This document shows positions 25,401 through 37,366 of a stretch of 64,000 bases of DNA, piece by piece. The position numbers were made by a program, and so were the translations under genes. The stretch spans positions 173,289-237,288 of the forward strand of contig JAYMGJ010000281.1 in assembly GCA_037178675.1 (NCBI GenBank). Direction: 5' to 3'. The first letter of the stretch is position 1, and every line of letters begins with the position of its first letter. This DNA is from Scleroderma bovista. Its lineage: Eukaryota; Basidiomycota; Agaricomycetes; Boletales; Sclerodermataceae. The notes under the pieces were generated by a model. The model was not told where the DNA came from and ran no database searches. It saw only the letters and a program-made list of their open reading frames with translations.

Positions 25401-27489
25401 ATCTGTCGCATTAAGGACCGGAACCGTGCAAGAGGCCTTTGCCTCTTGCCTACAGCGCTTTCGAGGACTGCAGTGTACATCTTGTCTAGAAGTGTTGCCC
25501 CTTCCCCTGCCGTGCGCGCCATCAAGTCGTCGAAGCGCTCTTCGACCGTCCCACCAGCAGTGCCTGGTCTGATCCACTCGCAGGCGAGTCGGGCCCACTC
25601 GAACAAGCCATCGGCTCTGTGCACAATCTGGTCGATCTTTGCTGCACCAATACCTCGTCCACTCTTGAGCTGCTTGGATACATATAAATGAATATCACGT
25701 TCAGCAGAGACCTTGTCCAAAGAAACCGTTTTCACGTGCTGCCCATCGCGGAGAGCAACCGTGATGTCGGCTGATGGTCTGCATGTGAGCAGAATGCGGA
25801 AGTTGGAAGGGAGAGAAGCAGCGTCAGTGAGCACTTTCAAGATGTGCATTCGCGATGCATCGAGTCCGCTCTCATCCAATGCATCGATGACCACGACGAC
25901 GTTTCCGACTCTCCCACCCGAAGCCTTCGACAGAGGTTTCAGGAGCCTCTCCCACTGTTGCATCACGTCGTGTGTGGCCTTGAGCATGCTGTCGTCCTTG
26001 ACAGCTCCAACCAAAGCCCGTCGAAAGGCAGGGTCACGGTTAGCTAGGTCACGAACAATGGTCGATAACATCTTCTCCTCTCGACGTTCTACCTGCCGAT
26101 CGCGCGCAAAGCAAAAGCATGAACAGAGCCCTCCCGCATTTTTGTACTCCAGCGCGACGGTGTGAGCGATGGCGGATTTTCCCCTGCCAGCCTGGCCGTG
26201 AAGCCAGAAGATCCGTGGCACATTAACGTCGGGATCGTTAATCCAATCCACGATTTCTTTCAGAATTTCCATCCTTGTTCCATCCAGGCATTTCTTCGTT
26301 GTATCTGGCCCTGCGCCCTCTGCATACGCCATACCATCTAGGTTCAGGTCCTCGAAGACATCAAGGACACGGTGTAGGTCGACGGATGTGTCGCGTACTG
26401 TGCGATCGCGGAATTCTTGCATCAATCCATCCAGCGCCTTGTTGTATTCGTCGACGATGAACTGTGTTTCGGAAAAGATGTTCTTTGCGGCTCTTTTCCC
26501 TGAGATGATGGCTAGTTAGCAGGGCATCATGGAAGTATTCGGAGTGGCATACACAACTTCTTGGCTTCAGAATAGTTTTCGATAAACTGGGCACAGCTAC
26601 TGACCACCTGGGCGATGCGCGCTAGTGTATCTTTCATCATATCCAGGTTGGCCTTGGTATCTTCTTCAAGAAGGAATCCATAGACGCTTTGAATTTTTGA
26701 AAGTAGACTGGAGACCGAATGGTCTAGGTTTGCTTGTGTAATGATCACCTGACAGTGATATGAGATGCATGTCTTTTTCGACCAAAAGACACACCTGGGC
26801 GGCACCGGTAAGAAGCCCCAATGCCATCTGAGTGTAAGGGTGAACCTGCGTATAAATTCAGCCTGCTTGTCACTCCAAGGAAAATGCGATATAGTACATT
26901 GGCAATGGTACCGACTACGGTGTTGAAAGCCTTGAGTGGTTCGAGGTACATCAAGCTGATGGTGTCTATTTGAGAGACGATAGTGTTGATCCCACCGACA
27001 AGGTCGGCGGCATCTTGTGTAGCACGTGAAGAAGGCCCTAGTGTGTCGAGCTCTTTTTTGGCAGCATCGATCTCATCACGCACAGTCACCGGAGCGACTG
27101 CCTGGTCCACTGTGCTTGTCGGCTCGGGCGGCTATTTTGTAGACGAGCGTTCAGCAACTACACGGCCTTAGATCCGCTTGAATAAATGCACTCACGTTCA
27201 TAGAGGCACTTGCGTTCGTTTGGTTGGAACGACGACACGGTAATAAATTCTTCAACTTCTTCAGTTTTCCTGGAGCGATGTCAGTGGATCTCGCCGATGT
27301 GGAGGCGATATTGGGAGTATGGGTGGGCGGTGATCCTTGAGTCTGGTTTCTCGTCGCTTGATCAAGACGCTCTCTGGCGAAGGACGAATTGCGTACCAGG
27401 GTAAACTGAGGGTCTGATGTGACCTGAATCGGTTTGGTTTTCCAAGGTTTCAGCATAGAGCGACGAGTATTGGGCTGATTATTGGTCAT
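22417..27489 (-). CDS. NACHT-WD40 STAND protein 1 (NLR-like)
   Basis: A signal-transducing NTPase resembling fungal NLR-like receptors. Minus-strand exons: 27489-27196, 27131-26898, 26845-26795 (51 nt), 26748-26553, 26500-24845 and 24792-22417, all GT-AG and in phase. Parts: a basic N-terminus; a helical domain in the first four exons; a NACHT ATPase with Walker A GQAGRGKSA (near 26180) and Walker B VVVVIDALDESG (near 25885); a helical linker ending ALSSVARWSQ; 13 WD40 repeats; and a C-terminal tail with DGWIRGPHGQLLLWVP. By analogy, ligand binding by the WD propeller would release NACHT oligomerisation and trigger the N-terminal effector. I cannot assign the effector fold. The full open frame and canonical splice sites suggest a working gene. 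A paralogue with the same exon layout begins at 61241 on the plus strand. Confidence 0.92.
22905..24561 (-). repeat. Array of 13 near-identical WD40 repeats
   Basis: Thirteen units of about 129 bp (43 residues) on the pattern GH-xxx-V-TSVAFSPDGTRIVSGSxDxTVRVWDADRGVQIGSPLQ. The framework is almost invariant even in DNA, while the three residues after GH and the residues around SGSxDx differ from unit to unit. The fourth unit is shorter by one residue (TSRVSAAF). Thirteen units would build about two seven-bladed propellers, minus one blade. Confidence 0.92.
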
Positions 27490-30152
27490 GCGTGACTCGG
27501 CGACGGCAGGAGAAATACAGGTTTGTTGAAATCTTGCACTTGTAGGTCGAGAGTAGCAACGATGAGAAGCGAGAAACGCTTGCACAGGTTTGCAACGTCG
27601 GTATGTAGGCAGTAAGGCGGCCTATCACAAACCACATACCTGCCCAAGTTGATTCCCTTTTCGGCGCGCCCATGGCCCCGCATGTAAATTTCCCCGCTGC
27701 TCATATAGTGCAGTAGTAAGGTGCAGGTTTGACGATCGCCAATACATATGTACAAGGATCTACTCCAATCCTCGCCGCTGCAGAGTTGGGTTTTCAGCTC
27801 GGGCACGAGTCAAGGAGCGTTGGATGTGGGCAGAGGAACGACTATCTTCCTCTAGTAGAGTCTGGCTTTGGGAGACTAGGGCAGACAGGACACATGATTG
27901 GATTGTGATTAGACCCGTGACGGATGTGACTGCCTAACATAGGAAAGCGTTCAATGAAGGCGCCCGTCGACTGGGGTACGTAACGAATTCGAAAGTGATT
28001 CTTCCGAAACAAGTTCACCTTGACCCGCTCGCCCGCAAGGGAGAGCTCGCCATGATGCGCAAATACTCCAGCTCAAGTTCACAGTGCACTTGATCTGGTC
28101 AGAAGGTACCTCCTCTTCTAGCCCTGCTGGTATGGCATACATACCACCTGCGTCTTCCTTCAGGGCATTGCGAAGATACCCGCCTCGATAACACGTAAAA
28201 CCTGATAGATGAGCACACCAGCGTAGACCTTGACGTTCGGATGGCGAGCTCCCTTATAGCGCTGCTGTCTCCTCATCCTCGGTGAATCCTATCGCATTTC
28301 ACGTGCGGTCTAAACAGTAGAACACTCTGTCTTAGCAATCCTGGACGCTCTCACCGTGTCAAGGTTTCCTCTGCGTGCATACGTCGAATTTCTCATCTCT
28401 GTGACCCCTGGGGTGCAAGTAAATCCTAACTGGCTAAGCTCGACCTTCGTCATTATAGGTGAGTAGTACGAATCAAAGGCTTTGGGACAGCCAAGGCTCA
28501 GATCAACAAAAAGGTCTGACTCTCTGACAACGGGTCACCCGCCTTGTGATCGCAGACTCGATCCCGAGCCCAAGGGCCGATATGTATTTGGGATGCTATG
28601 TAATTCGTGTCAGCGGTGAGATTTATACGGGAACAAAGTACGTTCTCTCTGTCTGGTTGATGCTGCTCACCTATGTACTTCGGACCTTGCTCATCGGAGG
28701 TCTTGGACCTCCTCCTCGTCACGACCGGTTGGCTATTATGCGACATGAGGTCAATACAAGAGCTCCTCAGACAGGAGCAGTCATAGTTCAAGAGGTGCAC
28801 TCTGGCGTGCATAGCAGATGGAAAAGGTGAGCACTGTTATGAATATTGTTACCATTTGTTTTTTCCGCATGGATTGATTGATGGAAAATGGCCAACTAGC
28901 TCATTCGAGGGTCGTGCTTTGACCCGACAAAGTGAATTGGGAGACTATGTTGGCGTGGTGATCACTTTTTGGACATTATGGTCCTAGACAGGTGGTAGCG
29001 TCCGAGGCTGCAGCATCGGCGATTGTATTGTACCTGGCAGAGTGTACGAACAAGACGAGAATGTGTGGGGATGTAAGGTATTTAATCTATTGGTGGAGTA
29101 AGATTGTGATTAGACAGGGAATAAATGTGTATGTGACACGCATGCCGATTCAGTTTCCACAGGCTGGTGTACCGTAGGTAGAATTGGCAGGCCGAAACCA
29201 CAGCGCGCGAGCTATTTGAGTGCAGTTAATACTGACAACCCACCGTGAACTCGCATTCCTAGACAGTTAAAAAAAAAAGTACCTCCACGAAGGAGGAGAA
29301 AGTTCCAAAAATTATTAGACCAGCCCCAGAGTAGTCTGAATCGAGTTTCACGATCCCGTGAAGGGAAAAACGTGAGCCACGAAGTGAACTGAAGGGCGAG
29401 GTATTCTCCGTCCATCAAGGATCCCATCCCGCCTTCTCGTACGCAGAATGGATGGCAGAACTTCCCAAAGGATGTCCCACCACCATCCACACATCCCGAG
29501 CAAAAACCAATGATTTTATCCCATACTGAACCTAAACCTAGGCGGCGGCAACCCCCCGATCGAACGTTCCCATGAAAAAGCCCAGGGCCGCGGAAGATCC
29601 TATGTCAGACAGTACCGCTTAGTGAATACTCCCTGTCCGCAAGTACCTCCGTATGCTGACTCGGACACAATTTCTTCATGTAAGAATGTTCGCCGTGCAT
29701 GGTGGGTTTTCAACTCCGCCATGATCAGTGGAGGCTAAGTCAGGCCACTGGCCCACACGATGTGCTGCACGGGAAGGGCACCCTCTTCAGCGGACACAGC
29801 TGCGCGATAAAGGTGGGGGATGGAACCAGAACTTGTGTGGAAGAGAGCCATTGAAAATGGCACGAGCCTCGCCCGATCCCCGCGACGCCTTTCAAAGCCT
29901 TCGTTACCCGAAGCCTCCCCCGGTTCGACCCAGGATCTTGGGCATATACGAGCGTCAAGGCTGCTTGTCTGGTACGTCGCTCAGTCATTATGACTGGACC
30001 CTGCGAGAGTCGATCGAAGGGGATTTGAATACTCAGACCTTAGCCCGCTCACGAGTGTGAACTGGACGACGCGAAGCCGCCACTGTCCTGTGTGTTGTGA
30101 GCGTCGTGGCCTTGAAGCTGGTCATCCACAAGGGCATTTGCAAGTCCGACGC

Positions 30153-30620
30153 AGAACACTCAAAAGCTCAGCTAATCGGCGTTTAAATTACATCAATCAC
30201 ACCTCGACTAATAGCACAACCGTCACAACGGCGCGAACAATATTTAGACCGGTGAGAAATGTAGTGGAAAACTTCAAGTATAAAATGACTTTAAGATGCA
30301 TACAGTTTTCCTGATCGTGGCCGCTGGTACGACCTGGTTGGATGATGCCTACAACACCACTTCATCATAAGTCTTGTATTAGAACCCATTTGTAATTGTC
30401 ATGGTTCGCGTTGACACCAACAGTGCTAACTCTCCAAGCCAGTAGATCCTATGGTCAGTACGATGTGGGGCGGACACTTAGATATTATACAGGTGTTCAA
30501 GTTGTCAACAACAATGGGAGATTTGACTCGGGATGTTGACAATATGCATATTGCCATCGAGGCTGCCACCTGGTAACTTGGTGAATATTGTGGCCTGGGA
30601 TAATTGGTGGTTGAATCGTA
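30153..30620. other. No recognisable gene
   Basis: Intergenic, between the duplication arm and the 3' end of the permease gene. Confidence 0.5.
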
Positions 30621-33118
30621 CTACTTTCTCGAAAACTGTAGCAACTTTAAGGGAATAAGACCAATATGTACTGCGAAACAACTTACCACAGTGACTACCG
30701 TACCATCACTGAGTCTCTCCTTCCTCGGTACTAGCTCGTAGCCAAATATCCGTGGTAGGATAACACGCCACCCTGCCCAGTACACAGGGCCAAGAAATAA
30801 GACGCCGATACCTACAACACAATACCTGTAACAGGGAGGTGATCACAAAATCAGATGCACAGCCAGAGAGACACACAAGTAGTATGGCAAGGGTGGAGTG
30901 TCGCCTACACCATTGGTAGGTGGTAGAAGAGGGGCGACCAGCACTAACGGCACATAAAATGGTGAGTAGACAGAGGATTCACCATCCCCGATCACTTACA
31001 GAAAACAGCCACAGCGAGATAAAAGACAGCAACTGGCCACCAGACTTTTCAGAAAGTTAGTGTGACAGCACTCACACAGCCCCAGAACGGCTGACCCTTG
31101 AAAGGTCTTGGATGGTGGGGCTTTGCCCAACGCAGCCAGAATAGACCCTTGGGATAATATGAGTAAAAGCGGGCCTGAGAAGATGTAGCTGTGTAACAGA
31201 CAATGACGATGAACAAGTTTACAAATTGATTTGGGTACCCGTAGAGGTCGAGAATGAAAGGAAAGGCAACTTTCATAGGTGGGGCGATTATGACAATGGC
31301 CTGAGACAGTGAAGCAATGATGAGTTGGGTTCCTTTCGTAAAAAGCGATTCCTACCGAAGGAATAAGGTGAGCAATTAATCCTGGCATAGGTGATTCCCC
31401 AGTCGGCCAATTGGATGCCCAAAACTTATTTCCAAACGGCAAGGGGATGCCTTCTTTTGCTAATTCTAGTGGAGAAAAATGAAGCAATACAGCATCGTGT
31501 CGGACAAATCAACTGGTTAACAAACCTTGGTTTACACGTGCAGCAGAAAATGTCTTGGGCATGTGAGTCAGTACATTGTTTAGTCTTTCATAACACTGAC
31601 AGAAGAGATGACGGCCTGCGGGCATCAGGATCAATATTCGGGTGTAGTCATATCAAAGATAAAGATAAGTACCCCAATCGCGCTGTTGCACAACAACCAA
31701 AGGGATGGTCAGACCATATTAAATAAACGCGACTTGGCACACCTCAGAGCGACAAATACAGAAAGTGCCCGTTTCGCAGCTGTGCCAAAGACATTTCCAA
31801 AAAAAAGATCTGCCATAGTAACACCGCTTTCCACAATCTCTTCCTGTCAAGTGACAAAACAAATAGGTCCTCCATGAGTGCTTAATAGGTGACATGTCAA
31901 ATAAAATGACCACCTTTGTTGCCACGCTGAAGTAGGCAATATTAGCGAGTATATACAAGAGAGCGCATATCCCAAGTCCCAAAGGCCCTGCAATTTTGAG
32001 CGTCCGTACTGGATTGCGAACATTGTTGAGCACATAATTGACATTGGACCATCCAGAATATGCATCGAGGACTTTGAACATTGCTGCCGCATACTGCTCA
32101 GAAAAGAGGACCCGGTCAGAGCGCACCACCCAAACAAGCTAATGCTAACATAGTTGCTGTCGCGTGAGCTTCCCGCAAAGGCATTCCGAAAATTAGCGGT
32201 TGGATCTGTGATGTGTGTTTTGCCGGAAAGCACTGTCCAGCCGGTGACAACGACAAAAAGGAGGATAAAAATCTTGAAAGTGGTGAGAACCTATGTGCGA
32301 GGATAAGTTGCATTTCATGATAACTTGAGTGCGGCTACATCCTTACATTCATAACCAGCACACCAGTGCGGGGGGTGATACCATGAAGGATGGTGACAAA
32401 ACAGATAGCTGGACTGGCATATCAGAACCGATAAAATGCAGAGCGTGAAATGCAAACCTCCAAGTGCAATTCCGCGCTCAGCCCATTCTGAAACCTCTTT
32501 CCCTGCCGCAACAAGGATACTATAACCAATATGATTGGATGAAATGTGTTATCAGCGAGTGACCAAACCTACTTGCTCGCAAAAGCCTAAACCCAAAATA
32601 GCTAATCGATGTGAGACTCAGTGTAACATTTATGGAAACTTACGATGCACCCGCTAGCAGTAAATCCCAGTAGAATCGCATTTACAGCATACACAGCCGT
32701 CGCAAGGTACTTGGGTTTCCTATACGCCATTTCGAGGTACACCTTTTCCCCTCCACTTCTGGGGAACATGGTACCCAATTCGAGCCATATGAACAACCCG
32801 CAGAATGCTAAGATGAATCCGAGCACCCAGACCATAAGGGATGCACCGATGGAACCTACACCGGATAGGATGGACGCTGGTGTGGAGAAGATATCTGTTC
32901 CGATGATACGTCCGATGATGAGGAGTGTGCACGATATTACGCCGAGGTGTCGGCCGAGACCACCGGCTGCGCCTACAACGAGATAACGTTGAGTGTACAT
33001 ACTGATGAAGCATGTTCGTACCTTCTTCAAGCGATAGCCCACCAGGACTGGTGTCTTCATCAACGGAGGAATCATAAACCAATGCGGATTCCTTCTCGGC
33101 CGTGATCTCGTTGACCAT
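30621..33118 (-). CDS. MUP1-like amino-acid permease (LAT/APC family)
   Basis: A plasma-membrane amino-acid transporter of the fungal MUP1 (high-affinity methionine permease) type. Translation starts at ATG 33118 (MVNEITAEKES); a long hydrophobic protein follows over roughly 15 exons. Recognised in order: IIGTDIFSTPASILSGVG (TM1), RSGGEKVYLEMAYRKPKYL, GFTASGCI, then a 14-nt micro-exon (32586-32573) giving AFASN, ILVAAGKEVSEWAERGIA, ITPRTGVLVMN, GWTVLSGKTH, GWSNVNYVLNNVRNPVRTLK, GPLGLGICALLYILANIA, SGVTMADLFFGNVFG, LAKEGIPLPFGNKFWASNWP, DLYGYPNQFVNLF, GLFWLRWAKPHHPRPFK, GPVYWAGWRVILPRIFGY and a TAG at 30621. Every junction can be closed in frame, so the gene is probably functional, though a few donors are weak (GTCTGT, GTGGTC). 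Substrate preference is inferred from family only. Confidence 0.88.
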
Positions 33119-33828
33119 ACTTAAGGAAGCAGCTCGTTGTGCCACCGAACAACTGCTGGCTATATACCTGGATCATTGTTCAGGGACGATGGTGATTAGT
33201 TTTTCCGGCTTAGGAGTGATACGTGCGGTATCATGGTGGGAAGATGATGAACCGAATAGTAGCGCTCTTAGAAGCCGCGGATGTTTTTGGGGAGTTCAGT
33301 TGAGCAACATGATCGCCTTGGTGTCTGACACCCCCGATGATCGCGAGAATGTGCCTCTGTCCTACCGAGACATGTCGACCTCAACTTTGGCCTTCGTTTC
33401 CCAACTGCTATGTCATGCTTGCAATGATATCGCAATCCAAGCTGCCTATTGAATGAATGGTTTGCATAGTCTGGTCATCAATTACCGTCCGTGGTACAAA
33501 TGGTCCCATAAAGCTTGGGCATGGGCAGTCGCTCTCATGAGTCCTCATGCAGGTGGACAAATGGTCCGCACAATGGTTGTTTACGGTCTAGGTGCACAGT
33601 ATCGGGCACGCACAGTATGAAGTCTGAGAGCTCATCAATACTCCCATGAAGATGCTGAACTTCTGGGCCTTGGCCATGGGATGTTGACTACTGCAACACC
33701 GACTCCTGGCACAAGCCTCAATAACGCTATCTGGCAACCCAATCCGAATCAGTTAAACCGCTACAATATAATAAAGCGTACTTAAATAGGCCCTAATGTA
33801 CCCCTCAACACACACATCGTATTTGCAC
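33119..33828. promoter_or_regulatory. Intergenic region upstream of the permease
   Basis: Contains the permease promoter by position. A plus-strand frame (33102-33452) overlaps the permease start and shows no domain. No clear binding sites recognised. Confidence 0.35.
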
Positions 33829-34874
33829 TCAGAATAATGATAATATCCAGGATACGATCGTGGCCAATAACACCAATGTACACGCCCAAGGAACTGCCAA
33901 GAAAGCAGAGACATTTACGAGCGGCACGGCTAGCCCTATCGTTTGATTTAAGCAATCCAGCAGCTGCATGTCAATATTCGACGGCAACGGCGCATCGGGG
34001 GTATTTTCGCAGTTGCTGAATGTCGCTGAATTATTGTACTCATCCAGTGTGAGCACGGCGCTACTTGCGCGATAGTATTGGATGGCCTGTTCCGGTTGCG
34101 GCGCATTTGGAGAACTGATATTGAAGGGCGAGGGTGATTTGGAGCTAGACGATGAAAGATGTGAAGAACAGTTTTGATCGATGGAATCGATAAGGGAGGT
34201 GATAGTGGTATTGTCGGATAAGATGCGGAACACGGTGTTTGGATCCGAGTTGTTAGAGACGAACGCCGCCTCCATGACAGGTCCTCCGAACCGGCTGGTA
34301 TTATACGCATCGCCGTACTGAAACACTGTATTAGAGACATCAACGCATTCAGGCAAGTCACGAACTCACTTCTGAGCCGTTGAGATAAGGCTGAGTGGCA
34401 GTTGCACCAGGCCCCCACACCATAGGCCAGAACCAGAATGGAAAATCGCGACCAGCAACACCACACCCTGTAACACCGCCGGGGTACCCACTCCCGTACG
34501 TCCTTTCCGCGTCGATCTCAGCTCCAACGCCCTACTAGTATAGAAATGAATAATCGCGCTCACCTAGATCCATATATCTGAACCCTTGTCCCACCACCCG
34601 CGCTCCGCCCCGCGAACAACTGGCCAGCGGGGATAATGTAAGATTTTCCTCCGCCATGTCCATACGCACTCGCGCTACTCTTTTCGCCCACAGATAGAGG
34701 TATTGGGCTCCCCTTGCCGCCATAGATGCTCCCGCTTTCTTCCCCGCCTGGGCCGCCTTTCGATGAGCTTCCACTCTTCCCGCCGCTTCCGCTCCCCCCT
34801 TTTGCACTCCCGCCGCCGCCGCCCTTGCGGCGTTCGAAACGTCTTGACGGGCTTGCGAATAAGGGAATGAGCAT
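33829..34874 (-). CDS. Gly-rich, C-terminally anchored protein, tandem copy A
   Basis: First (leftmost) of three tandem paralogues of an Agaricomycete family of unknown function. Exons: 34874-34564, 34502-34370 and 34317-33829. The N-terminus (MLIPLFASPSRRFERRKGGG) leads into a Gly/Ser/Lys linker, then IPAGQLFAGRSAGGGTR, then TYGSGYPG and FPFWFWPMVWG in exon 2. Exon 3 starts YGDAYNTSRFGGP and holds a Ser- and Asn-X-Ser/Thr-rich domain (RILSDNTTITSLIDSI, NCSSHLSSSSS) that ends in a hydrophobic tail (CTLVLLATIVSWILSLF), suggesting a membrane or GPI-type anchor. There is no N-terminal signal peptide that I can see, so topology is uncertain. Start chosen by alignment with copies B and C. Confidence 0.75.
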
Positions 34875-36321
34875 GGGGGAAAATGAACAACGGACGCTCA
34901 ACAACAAGACTGTCTAGCAGGAGCGTGTGCACCGTGCTTCGAAGTACTGAATCTATCGGGGGTGCCGATAGCAGATATGTGTCCGACCATGCAAGTTTTA
35001 TACGAGGTACGGTCCTACGGAGCATGGATACATCGCCGCCGACCGGTGAATTGAAAACTGTGTAGGTGCATGCCAATCGTCATGGTGGTCTTGGAGAGCA
35101 AAGAGTCGGAGTCCATAAGCGATAGATAACTGGCAAAGTTGCTCGTCTCAGTTGAATTCGGTATCGTGCGTTTCACACGGGGCGGCCAACATCAAAGTTC
35201 CCTTTTTTGTTTCTGTTCTCATCTTTGACGCTGACTCGTATCATCGAGATGTCAACTGTGAGGCTGCTCTTTGTCTATGAGTTCAGATTTGACGATGTCT
35301 CACGACTCCATTCCCACACAGAATTCAATGGAGTCAAAGCGTTGACAGCAGGCGCCAGGGGCTAACTGCGGAATTTTCGAGGACCTCCACTAGCTCAGCC
35401 AACTGGACAGTGGGAAGCCGCCACATGACATATCCTCCTCCAACAGCACCGGACTCACCTAGTATCTCTCATTATCGCGGCCGAGCTCCTGACTCACCGA
35501 GTAGTACCCTGAAGGTGCCCGCAGTGCCAGTGTGACTGGCAGGTACCTCAACTTTCAGCACCGTCCATGGAGCCAATTAAGATTTGAATCCGTTTCTGGA
35601 GGAATTTTGAACGGTAGCACGGCGTGCGCTGCACATTCACCGATAACGGTTCTGCGAGCAGCCTGGTTTGTGCCGTCCACTCGAGTCCCAAGCTGCCCTT
35701 CCTGAATTACAAGGTGATGATGATAATATGTCACGACTAGGTATGTGGTTGTGTTCTTTGAGTGTGTTACTACCTAGATGTGATACAGCCAATGGGCTGT
35801 GAACGGGAGCATTTAGACTATCAAGCTAAGAGCAGGCTCTCCCCGCACTCCAAGGGTCCCTACATAGCCACTGCCCTCCGTACTCAAATGGAAAGGAATA
35901 AGCGCTGAGGCTAGATGTATGCACAGGCTGATGACGGTGTTCCGTGGGTTATTCCTTGCCTAAGCCTGACGTACATGGACTTCGCTCAAGGGTGAGTCAT
36001 TGCTACTAGTCACTAGTTTGTCTGTGGGGACATGATCACGCACAACTTGAGCAGTCCAGTGTCACAACAATATATTTAAAGTGAGTGAAAGACGGTGGAA
36101 TTCCCAGTTGGTAGGCTGAATACAAGTACTAAAAATAGAGTAGAATAATTATACATGGTAAGAAATACGCTGGGTATCATACGCTCCAGATTCGAACACC
36201 CAGAGCCTACTCTACACAAGGGTAGCGCAGTACAAACATGGGGTTAATTAAAAAAACCCACTTAAAATGAAGGAACGACATGAAAGGGGAAATAAGCCTA
36301 CATGCAGAGTAGCGACGGTGA
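34875..36321. other. Intergenic, no gene seen
   Basis: Spacer between tandem copies A and B. Frames at 34883-35076 overlap the promoter and 5' leader of copy A and are not supported. Confidence 0.45.
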
Positions 36322-37366
36322 TCATGTGAACGAGGATATGCACGATATCGCCAAACTCAACAGCACCAATGCAGGAACCGAAGGAACGGCAAATAAACCC
36401 GGGGAACCGTCGACAAGAGGCACCGAGAGCGCGATAGTCTGGTTCAAGCAATCCAACAGCGTCACATCAATATTCGACGGCAGCGGCGTGTCAGCGGTGT
36501 TCTGGTCGCTACTGAACGTCGCAGAATTGTTGTAACCGTCCAAAGTGAGTGCGACGCTGCTTGCACGATAGTATTGGACGACTTGGCCGGGTTGCGGTGC
36601 ACTTGGAGAACTTGCATTGAAGGGAAAGGGGGATGTGGAGCTCGACGACGATAAGTGGGAAGAGCAGTTGCCAGAGACGGTGTCGATTAGGGACACGACG
36701 GTGCTATTGTCGGATAAGACGTGGAATGTGGTGTTTGGGTTCGAGCTGTTGGAGATGAATGTTGCTTCCATGAGGGCACCGCCAAAACGGCTAGTATTGA
36801 ACGAGTCGCCGTACTGCGATACATTTAACGAAAAGAAATCGAGGACATCATGACGACAGACTCACTTCCGATCCATCGAGATAGGATACCGTTCCAGCTG
36901 CAGTGGTCCCCCACACAACGGGCCAGAACCAAAACGGGAATCCGCGTCCTGCAACACCGCGACCGCCAATACCAGGATATCCACTCCCATAGTACCTTCA
37001 CCAAAGTCCTAAGTTCAGGTCCCCCCCAACCCATGAACCAACGAACGGGACTTACTTGGATCCATATATCTGATCTCTCGTCCCACCACCAGCACTGCGC
37101 CCCGCGAACAGCTGCCCAGAGGGGATAGTGATGGATTTACCGCCGCCGTAGCCATACGCGCTCGCGCTGCTCTTCCCGCTCGCCGAGGAGCCCTTGACTG
37201 GAACGGGGTACGGCTTGGGCCCGCTTCCGCCTGAGCTTTTGCCACCACTGCTTCCGCTCGAGCTTTTTCCACCGCTACCGCTACTGGTACCACCCTTGCT
37301 CCCGCCCCCGCCCCCTTTCCGTCGTTCGTGGCGCTTTCGAGATGTGGAGAAGAGGGGAATGTACAT
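36322..37366 (-). CDS. Gly-rich, C-terminally anchored protein, tandem copy B
   Basis: Exons 37366-37056, 36995-36866 and 36813-36322, with the same phases as copies A and C. N-terminus MYIPLFSTSRKRHERRKGGG, then a long Gly/Ser/Lys linker, IPSGQLFAGRSAGGGTR, YYGSGYPGIGGRGVAG, FPFWFWPVVWG, a Ser/Asn-rich domain (HVLSDNSTVVSLIDTV, NCSSHLSSSSS, YYRASSVALTLDGYNNSATF) and a hydrophobic C-terminus (ALVLLSLAISCISSFT). The conserved WFWPVVW exon and the Asn-Cys-Ser motif are the best family signature. No frame damage seen. Confidence 0.75.

Larger units (their letters stand above)
22417..30152. repeat. Left arm of a large inverted duplication
   Basis: The STAND gene and its 5' flank are repeated in inverse order at 58746-64000. 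Matching flank blocks include 28540-28690 with 60300-60440, 29020-29160 with 59780-59910, 29250-29490 with 59380-59640 and 29728-30152 with 58746-59180. The inner end is sharp: both copies share CAAGTCCGACGCAG (left at about 30140-30152), then differ. The copies are clearly diverged, so the event is not recent. Between 27490 and 30152 I see no other gene. Confidence 0.85.

Noticed and set aside
25713..26165. Plus-strand frame of 150 codons
   Set aside because: Antisense shadow of the NACHT domain exon.
29728..30060. Frame of 110 codons in the left arm
   Set aside because: The matching frame in the right arm is broken and on a different register, so coding is not conserved.
34675..35076. Minus-strand frame starting upstream of tandem copy A
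   Set aside because: It runs in a different frame through the Gly-rich exon; the family frame is set by copies B and C.
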